Positions 25,367 to 34,400 of a DNA stretch of 64,000 bases are shown in pieces. The stretch comes from Achromobacter anxifer (GTDB taxonomy: Bacteria > Pseudomonadota > Gammaproteobacteria > Burkholderiales > Burkholderiaceae_B): the NCBI RefSeq assembly GCF_903652925.1, contig NZ_CAHLAR010000001.1:930001-994000 (forward strand), read 5' to 3'. Both the position numbers and the translations under genes were made by a program. How positions within the stretch are numbered: position 1 is the first letter of the stretch; each line of letters opens with the position of its first letter. The notes below the pieces were generated by a model. It saw nothing but the letters and a program-made list of their open reading frames with translations. It was not told the DNA's origin and did not search any database.

Positions 25367-26641
25367 ATGACTCTGAAACGACTCTACGCGATTGTTCTGA
25401 ACCCTTGGCTGGTGCTGGGCAGCCTGGTGCTGGGCGGCCTTGCGGGGTTCTACCTGCCGGCGTTTGCCCGCAGCCTGTCGCTGATCGGCGAGGTGTACGT
25501 TGACTTCCTGAAGATGACGACCTTGCCGTTCATGATCTCGGCGGTGATCTTCAGCCTGCAACGCCTGTTCCGCGATGGCGGCGCGTCGCGCCTGTTCCTG
25601 CGCGTGCTGGCGGTGTTCGCCGGCACGGCCCTGCTGGTGGCGCTGGTGGGGGCGGCTGTCCTGCTCATCCTGAATCCGGGCGCGGACCTGTCCAACGCGA
25701 CCTTGCAAGCGTTCGGCCTCATCGTCGGCAGCGATTCGGCTTCCAGCGTCACGGTGATGAACCTGTACGGCGCCGACGTGCCAGCCAAGACCCTGACCCT
25801 GGCCGACCTGCTGGGCAGCTTGGTGCCGACCAACATCTTCGCCGCGCTGGCCAGCGGCGACGCCTTGAAGTCGCTGGTATTCGCGCTGCTGTTCGGCGTG
25901 GCGGTGGGCTATGTGCCGGAGCGCATTTCGGTGGGCTTGAGCCAGGTGCTGGAAACTGTCTATTGCGCCTGCCAGAAGCTGATGCACTGGCTCAGCCTGC
26001 CCCTGCCTCTGATCCTGTTCTGCATGAGCGCCTCGCAGATGGCCAAGTCGGGCATCGAGCCCTTGCAGGCGATGACGCAGTTCGTGCTGGCGTTCTTCGC
26101 GGTGGCGGTGCTGTTGCTGGCGCTGGCGGTGGTGGTCATCTGGAAGCGCTCGAACCAGCCGCTGGCCGTCACGCTGGAGGCGCTGCGCGCGCCCTTCGCG
26201 CTGGCGCTGGCGACGCGCAACAGCGCGGCCTGCATGCCGAGCATGATCGAGAGCCTGGCGGACAAGCTGGGGTTTGCGCGGGCGCGGGTGGAATTGCTGG
26301 TGCCTCTGGCCGTTTCGCTGTTGCGGGTCGGGCCGATGGTCTATTACGTGTGCGCGACGCTGTTCATTGCGCAGCTGTATGGACGGCCGCTGGGCGTGGC
26401 CGAAGTGGCCACGGTATTGCTGGTATCGGTGCTGGCGGGGTTCGCGTCTGCCGGCATGACCGGCCTGGTGACCGTGTCGCTGATCGGCATCACCTGCGCC
26501 TACCTCGGCTTGCCGTTCGAGGCGGCCTTCATCCTGTTCCTGGCGATCGATCCGCTATGCGACATGCTGCGCACGCTGATCCTGGTGATCGGGAACTCCG
26601 CGGCGGTTTCCGTCATCTGCCCGCGGCCGTTGCGGGTATAG
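25367..26641 (+). CDS. DAACS-family (dicarboxylate/amino acid) transporter, divergent, copy 1
   Basis: 424 residues, about eight membrane helices plus re-entrant hairpins. The fold family is recognised by the HP1-like RNSAACMP, the TM7 context FIAQLYGRPLG and the TM8 pattern IDPLCDMLRT. Compared with GltPh, the substrate-contacting Asp (D399 here) and Arg (R402) are kept. The NMDGT sodium motif is replaced by LRVGP (319-323), the TM8 Asn by Leu406, and the final sodium-site Asp by Asn410. Uptake of an amino acid or dicarboxylate is likely; the coupling ion is in doubt. It starts 22 bases after the binding-protein gene. Confidence 0.85.
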   Translation: MTLKRLYAIVLNPWLVLGSLVLGGLAGFYLPAFARSLSLIGEVYVDFLKMTTLPFMISAVIFSLQRLFRDGGASRLFLRVLAVFAGTALLVALVGAAVLLILNPGADLSNATLQAFGLIVGSDSASSVTVMNLYGADVPAKTLTLADLLGSLVPTNIFAALASGDALKSLVFALLFGVAVGYVPERISVGLSQVLETVYCACQKLMHWLSLPLPLILFCMSASQMAKSGIEPLQAMTQFVLAFFAVAVLLLALAVVVIWKRSNQPLAVTLEALRAPFALALATRNSAACMPSMIESLADKLGFARARVELLVPLAVSLLRVGPMVYYVCATLFIAQLYGRPLGVAEVATVLLVSVLAGFASAGMTGLVTVSLIGITCAYLGLPFEAAFILFLAIDPLCDMLRTLILVIGNSAAVSVICPRPLRV

Positions 26642-26650
26642 GGGACCGCC

Positions 26651-27352
26651 ATGACCATGATCGGAGTGCTGGGGGGCATGGGGCCGTTGGCCACGGTGGA
26701 CTTCATGGGCCGCGTCGTCCGCCTGACGCAAGGCGCGCGCGACCAGGACCATCTGCCCATGATGGTGGCGAACCTGCCTCACACGCCGGACCGTTCTTCC
26801 GCCATCCTGGGCGACGGTCTGGATCCGCTGCCGGCGCTGTATGCGGGCGTCGACCTGCTGAACCGCAGCGGCGTCGGCCTGCTGGTGGTGCCGTGCAATT
26901 CGGCCCATCATTGGTACGAACAGATGCGCCGGCGCAGCGCCGCGCCCATGTTGCACATCGGCGAGGTCTGCGCCGACGCCGTGCCGCAAGGCAGCGGGAA
27001 AGTCGCGGTGCTGGCCACGCGCGGCACGCTGGTTTCGGGCTTTTACCAGGCGAGCCTGCGCGAGCGCGGCATTGATTTCCTGGTGCCAGATGCCCTGGAG
27101 CAGGCGCGGATCAGCGCCTGCATCGCCCAAGTCAAGGCGGGAGACCTGGCGGCAGCCGCCAGACTGCTGGAGCAGGCGTTGCGGAGGCTCGAAGCCGGCG
27201 GGGCGACGGCGGCCGTGATGGGGTGCACGGAGATTCCCCTGGCTGCGGGCGCGATTCCGCAGGCGCCCATGCCGCTGATCGACAGCACGCAGGAGTTGGC
27301 GGCTGCAACCGTGCGCTATGCGCTGATGCGCGGCTGGAACGTGTCCGCATGA
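26651..27352 (+). CDS. Aspartate/glutamate racemase family protein
   Basis: 233 residues. It begins MTMIGVLGGMGPLATVDFM, the classical Asp/Glu racemase N-terminus. Both catalytic Cys residues are present: Cys82 in VVPCNSAHHW and Cys192 in VMGCTEIPL. The family interconverts L- and D-aspartate or glutamate without cofactor; YgeA-like members act on other amino acids. There is no signal peptide, so it acts in the cytoplasm unless secreted by the T6SS. It lies between two transporter genes, nine bases after the first and overlapping the second (ATGA), so it is translationally tied to them. Confidence 0.92.
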   Translation: MTMIGVLGGMGPLATVDFMGRVVRLTQGARDQDHLPMMVANLPHTPDRSSAILGDGLDPLPALYAGVDLLNRSGVGLLVVPCNSAHHWYEQMRRRSAAPMLHIGEVCADAVPQGSGKVAVLATRGTLVSGFYQASLRERGIDFLVPDALEQARISACIAQVKAGDLAAAARLLEQALRRLEAGGATAAVMGCTEIPLAAGAIPQAPMPLIDSTQELAAATVRYALMRGWNVSA

Positions 27353-28776
27353 GCACCTTGAACCGCCTCTCCGGCAGCACCGTATTGCTGGCTTTCTGCA
27401 TGGCGACGGGCGCGTTGGCGGGCGTCATGGCGCAGCCGCTGGGGCACGCCGCCTACCTGGTGGGCAAGCTCTACCTGGTGGTGGTGAACATGGCCGCCAT
27501 ACCCTTGCTGGTGGTGGCGATCTTCTTCGGCTTGCGCCAGGTGCTGGATCTGCCGCATCCCGGCCGTAGGATCGCGCTGACCGCGGCCCTGGCGGTGGCG
27601 CTGGTGGGCGCCTGCGCCGTGGGTGGAACCCTGCTGGGCGCGGCCGTCATGCCGGGCAAGCACCTGAACCCGCAGGAGCATGGCCAGTTGGGCGAGTTGG
27701 TTTGGCGCCAGGGCAACGCGCTGTCCGAGGACAACGTCAGCCTGCTGGCACCGCCGAATGGCGGCGCGGCAACGGGCGATGGCGCGTCGCGCCGGGAGAG
27801 CGTGATGCGAGGGCTGCTGCCCGACAACTTCTTCCGCGTGCTGGCGCAGGGGAACACGTTGGGGATCCTGGTGGCGACGCTGTTGTTCGGGCTGGCCTTC
27901 GCCTCGCTGTCGCGCGAGCGCACCGCGCTGCTCGATGGAATCTTCGAAAGCTCGTACCGGGCTTTGGGAATCATCATCGACCGCGCCAATCTGCTGATTC
28001 CGGTGCTGGCGTTTGGCGCCAGCGCCTATCTGACGAGCAACGCGCAGGCGGCCACGCTGGGAGCCATGGGCGGATTCCTGCTGTGCTTCATGCTGTCGGC
28101 GATCGCGCTGTCGGTCGCAGCCATGGCCGTGATCTCGTCCCGCGCAGGCTTGCCCTTCCTGTCCGTGCTGGCGGAGATGAAAGGGCCGCTGCTGGTCGGG
28201 TTGGCGTCGGGCAGCGCCACGGCGCCGGTCCCGCACGCCATAGAAGTCATGAGCGCGCGGCTGGGATTCAGCCGCGGCGTGGCCGAGTTGGCCCTGCCGT
28301 TCGGTGCGGTATTCCTGAGAGCCGGGGCGGCGCTGTACTTCGCCTTGGTCACCTTGTTTGTCGCCAATCTCTACGGCAGGCCGCTAGGCGGCGCGGACCT
28401 GGCGCTGGTGGCGGCGGGGGCGACCGCGGCGGCCTTCGTGTCGGCAGGGCAAAGCGGCGTGGCGAACGTGGCGTTCGCCAGCCTGACGCTGGGCCTGCTG
28501 GAACTGCCGGTGGAAGCGGCGGGCGTGCTGTTGGTGGCCATCGACCTGCTGTGCGACGGCTTGCGGACGGTGCTCAGCCTGCTGTGCGTATGCGTGGTCG
28601 TGGCCTGGGTCTCGGACGGGCTGTCGTCCGAGAGGGCGGCGGCGCGCGACGGGAGCGCGGGCCGCGCGCCTTTGCAGCTGGCATTTTCCGGCGTGCAGCT
28701 GATGCTGGTGGGCAGCTGCATGGTGCTGGCGGGATTGCTGATTGTGTTGTTGGGTATCGGGTTGGGAGCCAGGTGA
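27349..28776 (+). CDS. DAACS-family transporter, divergent, copy 2
   Basis: 475 residues, starting at the ATG that overlaps the racemase stop. It is a paralogue of copy 1: SGSATAPVP replaces the Ser-rich HP1 motif, LRAGA (323-327) replaces NMDGT and VANLYGRPLGG follows. The TM8 pattern IDLLCDGLRT keeps Asp403 and Arg406 but has Ser410 and Val414 at the Asn/Asp sodium positions. A hydrophilic insert of about 45 residues (GQLGELVWRQGNALSEDN...) lies between early helices, and a C-terminal extra helix (about 445-470) is absent from copy 1. Its stop overlaps the tssJ start. Confidence 0.85.
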   Translation: MSTLNRLSGSTVLLAFCMATGALAGVMAQPLGHAAYLVGKLYLVVVNMAAIPLLVVAIFFGLRQVLDLPHPGRRIALTAALAVALVGACAVGGTLLGAAVMPGKHLNPQEHGQLGELVWRQGNALSEDNVSLLAPPNGGAATGDGASRRESVMRGLLPDNFFRVLAQGNTLGILVATLLFGLAFASLSRERTALLDGIFESSYRALGIIIDRANLLIPVLAFGASAYLTSNAQAATLGAMGGFLLCFMLSAIALSVAAMAVISSRAGLPFLSVLAEMKGPLLVGLASGSATAPVPHAIEVMSARLGFSRGVAELALPFGAVFLRAGAALYFALVTLFVANLYGRPLGGADLALVAAGATAAAFVSAGQSGVANVAFASLTLGLLELPVEAAGVLLVAIDLLCDGLRTVLSLLCVCVVVAWVSDGLSSERAAARDGSAGRAPLQLAFSGVQLMLVGSCMVLAGLLIVLLGIGLGAR

Positions 28777-29264
28777 TGAAAGCGACAGGATGGGCGCGGC
28801 GGGCGGGGCTAGGCGGAGCATTGATACTGTTGGCGGCCCTGGCGGGATGCTCCGCGTTGGGGCTGGACTATTTCAAGGGCGAAAAGCCGGCATGGAAACA
28901 GGTCGTCGTGTCCGCGGCCGATGACGCCAACGGCGATAGCCCGGTGGCGGTCGATCTGGTGCTGGTCAAGGACGAGACCCTGCTTGCGCGCTTTGCCGAA
29001 CTGACGGCAGCCAAGTGGTTTGCCGGCAGGGCCGACCTGCTCAACACCTATCCGCAGGGGTTGCGGTACGAGGGCTGGGAGGTGGTGCCGGGACAGCACC
29101 TGACCGTGCCCGGCGAGAAACTCGAAGGTCCGCGCGTGGCGGGCGCGTTCGTCTTCGCGCGCTATGCGGCGCCGGGCGCCCATCGGGCGCGGGTGGACGC
29201 GTTCAGCGGCCGGCTGCTGATCCGCCTGGAGAACAAGGGATTCACCGTGACTGCGAGCCAATGA
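28776..29264 (+). CDS. tssJ: T6SS outer-membrane lipoprotein TssJ
   Basis: 162 residues. A lipoprotein signal ends LLAALAGC (Cys25). The mature part shows the TssJ transthyretin-like pattern: DSPVAVDLVLVKDETLLARF, FAELTAAKWF, LRYEGWEVVPGQ. It anchors the membrane complex TssJLM in the outer membrane. The ATG overlaps the preceding transporter stop (TGATG), so the cassette and the second half of the T6SS block are translationally linked. Confidence 0.93.
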   Translation: MKATGWARRAGLGGALILLAALAGCSALGLDYFKGEKPAWKQVVVSAADDANGDSPVAVDLVLVKDETLLARFAELTAAKWFAGRADLLNTYPQGLRYEGWEVVPGQHLTVPGEKLEGPRVAGAFVFARYAAPGAHRARVDAFSGRLLIRLENKGFTVTASQ

Positions 29265-29322
29265 TGAGCATGCCGCGATTCTTGCTTCGCGCGCCAGGCG
29301 CGCCTGCCGGGAGGGCCGTCGC

Positions 29323-30654
29323 ATGACGCACCTTCAACCCGTGGTGACCGACGCCGTCGAATGGCATGAAGGCATGCTGCTGGCGCCGCAGCATTTCCAG
29401 CTGCTGGCCTCGCGCGTCGACACGCTGGTGGCGTGGCAGACGCTGGCGGCGGCGCCGTTCAGCTGGGGCGTGCGCCGGCTGGTGCTGGACAACGGATTGT
29501 TGCCCGCCGGCATCGTGCGCGTGCTGGAGCTGTCGGCGATCATGCCGGACGGCACCGCAATTGCCTACGCCGCACAAGCGGACTCGGCGGAAAGACTGGA
29601 ACTGGCGCTGGAGTCCCATGCTGCACAACTGGCCGACGGCCCGATGGATTTCTACCTGACCTTGCCCGCCGCCACCCTGGCGCGGCGCGAAGGGCAGGTG
29701 CGCCGCTTCCGCTCCGTGGCCGGGACGCCGGTGGAGGACCAGGTGTCCGAAGCGCCCGCCGCCGATATCTCGCGCCTGCTGCCGAACCTGGCGCTCTCGG
29801 CCGGGACGGTGCCTCCCGCGCAGTTCGTGGCGCTGCGCCTGGGATCGCTCTACAAGGACAATGAGGTCGTCAAGGTCGGCGAACGCCAGCCTCCGCTGCT
29901 GGAGGTGTGCCAGGACAATCCGCTGTGGGTCGCGGCGTCGGCCCTGGTGGGGCAGTTGCGCGGCAAGGCCGCCTTCATTGCCCGGCAGACGGCCAATCCC
30001 TCGTCCCGGGTGGACGATCGGCTGACCCAGCTGGAACTCAAGGACAAGCTGCGCAGCCTGCTGGCGGGCCTGCCGCTGGCCGAGGCCGTGCTGCGCACTC
30101 CCCACCTGCACCCATGGACCCTGTATCTGGCGCTGGCGTCGCTGGCCGGGTCGCTGTGCCTGCTCAAACCCGGCGCGATAGCGCCGCCACCGCCCGACTA
30201 CGACCATGGCGATCCGCTTTCCGTCTTCACGTCCATGCTGCGCTTCCTGCGGGAAGCCAGCTCCGAGATCAACGAGGACTTCCGCCAGTACAAGTTCGAC
30301 TTCGATCATGGCGCCTTCGAGCTGAAGCTGCGCCCGGAGTGGATAGGAGAGCGGCTGGTGGTCGGCGTCCGCGGGCAATCGGACCGCGACCTGCTGGCCT
30401 GGATGGCGGGGGCGGTCATCGGATCCCGGCCTGTCTATCCGTCGCTGCGCAGCCGCCGCGTGCTGGGGGCGGTCAGGCGCAACGTCGAGTACGCCGAAGA
30501 ACTGGGCCTGCGTTCGGGTTCGGGATACCTGCTGTTCGAGATTCAGGTCGCCTCGGGCCTGGTACTGGGGGATGAGCCGCTGCTGATCGCCAATTCGAAT
30601 GAGGGCGAAAGCGCGCAGCGGCCCCAGGAAATGCTGTTGTTCGTGAAGGGCTGA
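29323..30654 (+). CDS. tssK: T6SS baseplate adaptor TssK
   Basis: 443 residues. VVTDAVEWHEGMLLAPQHFQ at the N-terminus and DVYL-like SRLLPNLAL are diagnostic of TssK/ImpJ. TssK trimers tie the baseplate to the cytoplasmic part of TssL-TssM. The ATG at 29323 follows GGGAGGG with good spacing and lies 58 bases after tssJ. Confidence 0.97.
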   Translation: MTHLQPVVTDAVEWHEGMLLAPQHFQLLASRVDTLVAWQTLAAAPFSWGVRRLVLDNGLLPAGIVRVLELSAIMPDGTAIAYAAQADSAERLELALESHAAQLADGPMDFYLTLPAATLARREGQVRRFRSVAGTPVEDQVSEAPAADISRLLPNLALSAGTVPPAQFVALRLGSLYKDNEVVKVGERQPPLLEVCQDNPLWVAASALVGQLRGKAAFIARQTANPSSRVDDRLTQLELKDKLRSLLAGLPLAEAVLRTPHLHPWTLYLALASLAGSLCLLKPGAIAPPPPDYDHGDPLSVFTSMLRFLREASSEINEDFRQYKFDFDHGAFELKLRPEWIGERLVVGVRGQSDRDLLAWMAGAVIGSRPVYPSLRSRRVLGAVRRNVEYAEELGLRSGSGYLLFEIQVASGLVLGDEPLLIANSNEGESAQRPQEMLLFVKG

Positions 30655-30666
30655 GGAGAAAAAATC

Positions 30667-31419
30667 ATGGCGAATCTGGCACGCAACCGCCCCGACGGCG
30701 ACGAGGACGACCTGGTGACCGAGCAGTTCCGCGGCTTCCTGGACGAGCTGGAGAAAGTGCGGGCACGGGTCTCGGCAGGGGGCGCGGCGTCGGCCGAAGC
30801 GGCGGCGCAGGAACTCAGCCGGCACATGCTGAGCCTGCTGGAGATCCAGACATTGCAGGCGCGGCGCGACAGCACGCGGTTCGACGCCGAGAACCTGGCC
30901 GACGCGCGCTACCTGAAGGCGGTCCTGGCCGATGAAATCCTATTGAACGCGGATTGGGCAGGGCGCGAGCGTTGGACCGCCTATCTGCTGGAATCCACGC
31001 TGTTTCGCAGCAATGTGGCGGGCGACCTGGTGTTCCAGCGTATCGAACAATTGCTGTCGGGCCGTGAGCCGTCGCGCCGCAGCATCGCGCGCCTGTACCT
31101 GTTTGCGCTGGCCGTCGGATTCCAGGGGCGCTACCGCGGCGCCGACGCGGCGCAGCGGCTGCGGGGCTACCGCGAAGAGCTGTATGAATTCGTGTATCAG
31201 CGGCGGGCAGACCTGGGCGGGCGCGACCGCGTCCTGGCGCCCGCGGCGTACTCGAACATCCTGTCGCACGTGGCGCCGCGCAAGCTGCCGACGGTCAGCC
31301 GCTGGACCTTCATTTTCCTGCTGGGCATGGTGTCGCTGCTGGCCGTGTCGGAAATCGCCTGGCTATGGCAGTCGTGGCCAGTGCGCCAGGCCCTGCATGC
31401 AGATGCCGCGCAGGACTGA
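30667..31419 (+). CDS. tssL: T6SS membrane-complex protein TssL (DotU/IcmH)
   Basis: 250 residues. The cytoplasmic helical DotU domain (YLKAVLADEILLNADWAGRERW..LESTLF near residues 78-115) is followed by a single C-terminal membrane helix (about 217-238, TFIFLLGMVSLLAVSEIAWLW). There is no OmpA/peptidoglycan-binding extension, so peptidoglycan anchoring must come from elsewhere. It starts 12 bases after tssK, with GAGGAG upstream. Confidence 0.95.
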   Translation: MANLARNRPDGDEDDLVTEQFRGFLDELEKVRARVSAGGAASAEAAAQELSRHMLSLLEIQTLQARRDSTRFDAENLADARYLKAVLADEILLNADWAGRERWTAYLLESTLFRSNVAGDLVFQRIEQLLSGREPSRRSIARLYLFALAVGFQGRYRGADAAQRLRGYREELYEFVYQRRADLGGRDRVLAPAAYSNILSHVAPRKLPTVSRWTFIFLLGMVSLLAVSEIAWLWQSWPVRQALHADAAQD

Positions 31420-31461
31420 CGCCATGCAGATCAACCGAGACGTAAACCGGGGAGCGCTTCC

Positions 31462-34400
31462 ATGCTGACCAGCAATCTGTTCCTACTGTCGGTCGTCGTG
31501 CTGACTCTGGTCGTGCTGGCCGTGCTGGGCATCGTTCTGTACTTCGCCCGGAATGGCGCGCACAAGAAGCCGGAGCAGGACCGCAAGGTCCTGCGGCTGC
31601 GCTCCGATTCCCTGCGCAATGCGTTTCGCCAGGCGGTCGAACTGATCGAAGCCAATATCGCCGCCCGCGGCGAACGCTACCGCATCCCATGGATCATGGT
31701 GCTGAACGAGGGAGATGGCAGCGGCGGCCTGCCCATCGCCCAGGCCGGCGTGCCCAGCGTGCTGGGCTCGGAGGCGGCGGGGCCGACCTCGACGCAGGGC
31801 ATTTCGTGGAACTTCTTCGACCGCGGCATCGTCATCGATATCAAGGCGGCCTATCTGGACGCGCCGGGGCAGGACAGCAATGAAAAGCCCTGGGACGAGT
31901 TCCTGGGCCTGTGCCGGGGGTATCGCCCGCAGCGGCCGTTCGATTCGGTGGTGATCACGGTGCCCGCCAGCATGCTGCTGGCGACCGACACGGATTCGCA
32001 GCTGGAGCTTGCCCGGCGGGCCAAGCTGGCGCACCGGCGACTGTGGCTGGCGCAGAACCGGTTTGCCATGCGGTTTGCCGTTTATGTGGTGGTTACGGAC
32101 TGCGAAGCCCTGGAAGGTTTCAGCGAGTTTGCCGCAGCCTTGCCGGAGCCGCTGCGGGCCAGCATGCTGGGCTGGTCTTCGCCTTACGACCTGTCCACCA
32201 CCTATCAATCGGATTGGGTGGAAGCGGCCATGCGCTCCATCACCGGCGCTGTGTCGGACGCCAGCGCGGAGCTCTTCGCGGTCGACGCGGGCACGGCGGA
32301 CGCGCGGGGCTTCCTGCTGTTGCCGGCGCGCATCCAGGCCTTGCAGGCGCAACTGCAACTGTACGTGGACGAGCTGCTGCGTCCCAGCGCCTACCACGAG
32401 CCGTTTTTCTTCCGGGGCATCTATCTGACGGGAGACAGCGGCGAACTGGCGGCGCGCACGATGGGGCGGCAAGCCGAGCCTGGACCGCAGGCGGAGGCCG
32501 AGGACGCCGAGCCCTACGTGGGCGGCGGCCGGGAGGGCGTGGGCCCCGCGCTGGCCGACCTGCTGCGTCAACCGGCCTTTCTGCGCGATCTGTTCGAGCG
32601 CAAGATCTTCCAGGAATACGGACTGACTCGGCCTTCGCGTTCGCAGCATCTGACCCGGCCCGTGCTGCACCGGGCGCTGCGCTGGGGCGGCATCGCCTTG
32701 CTTGGCGTGTGGGGCGGCGGGCTGGTCATCGCCACGGTCGAACTGGGGCGGCACAACGGGCCGCTGGTCGCCGCGCTGGAGGAAACGCGGCGCGACGCGC
32801 GCGAGCGCGCCGTGGCGTTGCAGCAAGGCCAGGAGCTGCCGGCGGAATGGTACCGGCGGCGCGCGCTGGCCTTGTTGACCCTGGACCAGGGGCTGCAGGT
32901 CGATTCGGCCTGGACCGTCTTCATGCCGGGGTCCTGGTCGCGCATCGACGACCTGAATCCCCGCGTGCGCGCACGCTTCGCCCGCGAGTTCGGCGAGATT
33001 GCCGTGACGGCGATCCAGCGCGAGCTGGCCGCGCGCGCCTCGCAGCTGACCGGCGTGGGGCTGGACCCGGTGAGCGGCACGCTGTTGCCGGACGGACTGT
33101 GCGCCGCGCCCGCCGTCCTGGATGGCGACGAGGGCAAGGTAGCAAGCCTGGGCATCGATGAGCAGCCCGAGCTGCGGGCGCTGCAGCGGTACGTGGCGGG
33201 CGCCGACCAGTTCGATGCCGCCCTGCGGGCCTTTCAGCGCTTGCGTCAACCGGGCGGCGGCAACGCCGACGCGCTGCGGCTGGTGGTGCGTTACGCGCTG
33301 GGCGCGGATCTGCAGGGCGATCTGGGCAATGTGCTGCCATACTTCAGCCGCGGCCGCGAACGCAATGTCTCTTACAGCATGACGCCGGCGGGCGAGGAGG
33401 GCGTGGCCGGCCTGCAGCAGGCATTCGGCTGCGCTTTCGAGAAGGCGTCGGCGCAGCTGAACCGGCGCTTGTTCTCGAACAATCCGCTGCTGCTGGCGGA
33501 GCGCGCCGTGGCGCAGTCCACGCGCCAGATCACCGACGCGACCATGAACGCGGAGGACGCGGCGCAAGTGGGCGACAGCTATCGCAGGCTGGTCGCCGCG
33601 ATCACCGCCCAGCAGGACCTGCTGGCTGCCGGCAAGGGCGGATGGATGCGCCAGGCCTCGTTCACCCCCGGCGCCGCCTATGACCGCGTGATGTCCCGCG
33701 CCGCGCAGAACCGCTTGCTGGGAGCCGAGGCGGCGGCGCAGGCGCGCGAGCGCGACCGCGCGGATTTCGAGGGTTTCAAGAGCGAAAGGGCATTGCGCTT
33801 TGACGGACCGGACAGTGGCCTGCTGTGGCAGGAGAAAGAGGCGCGCTACGCGCTGTCTCCCGCCCGGCTGGCGTTGCGCGACGCGTTCGCGGGTCTGCTG
33901 GCGCAGCCTTTCATGGCGCTGCCCCGCGACCTGCAGCCGCCCGTCCTGGACGGTGCGGCGGTCATCGTCTGGAACCGCGTGCAGCTGGATCAGGCGCTGA
34001 CGCTGGGCGAAGTGCGCAAGCGCTTTCTCGCGGACGGCCTGAAGAGCGTGCCGCCCGTCTTGCTGCCGGTGGTGGAACGGGCGCTGGACGTGCAGTTCGG
34101 CCGGCTGGTGTTCGACCAGACCATGGCGGCGGCCACGCCGGCCCAGGCCGATGCGGGAGAAGACAGCGCCGCCTTCACCGCCGCGCGCAATCGCCTGCTG
34201 CGGATACGCGCCTTGCTGGCCGAACTGGGCGCCAGCCGGCAGGCGGACACGCTGGACACGCTGGTGTCGCGCGACGCGATGGAGCATTTGCGCCAGGTGG
34301 ACCGGCGCCTGCAGCGTTCCGAGCTGTACGCGACCCGTCTCGACGCGGAAATCGCCGTGCCGGCCGCGCGTACTTCCGTGCTGGCGATGTTCGGCGTGGC

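Noticed and set aside
29263-29326. 21-codon frame between tssJ and tssK, overlapping tssK by ATGA
   Set aside because: It is too short, mostly spans the tssK ribosome-binding region, and has no hydrophobic or other pattern suggesting a real peptide.
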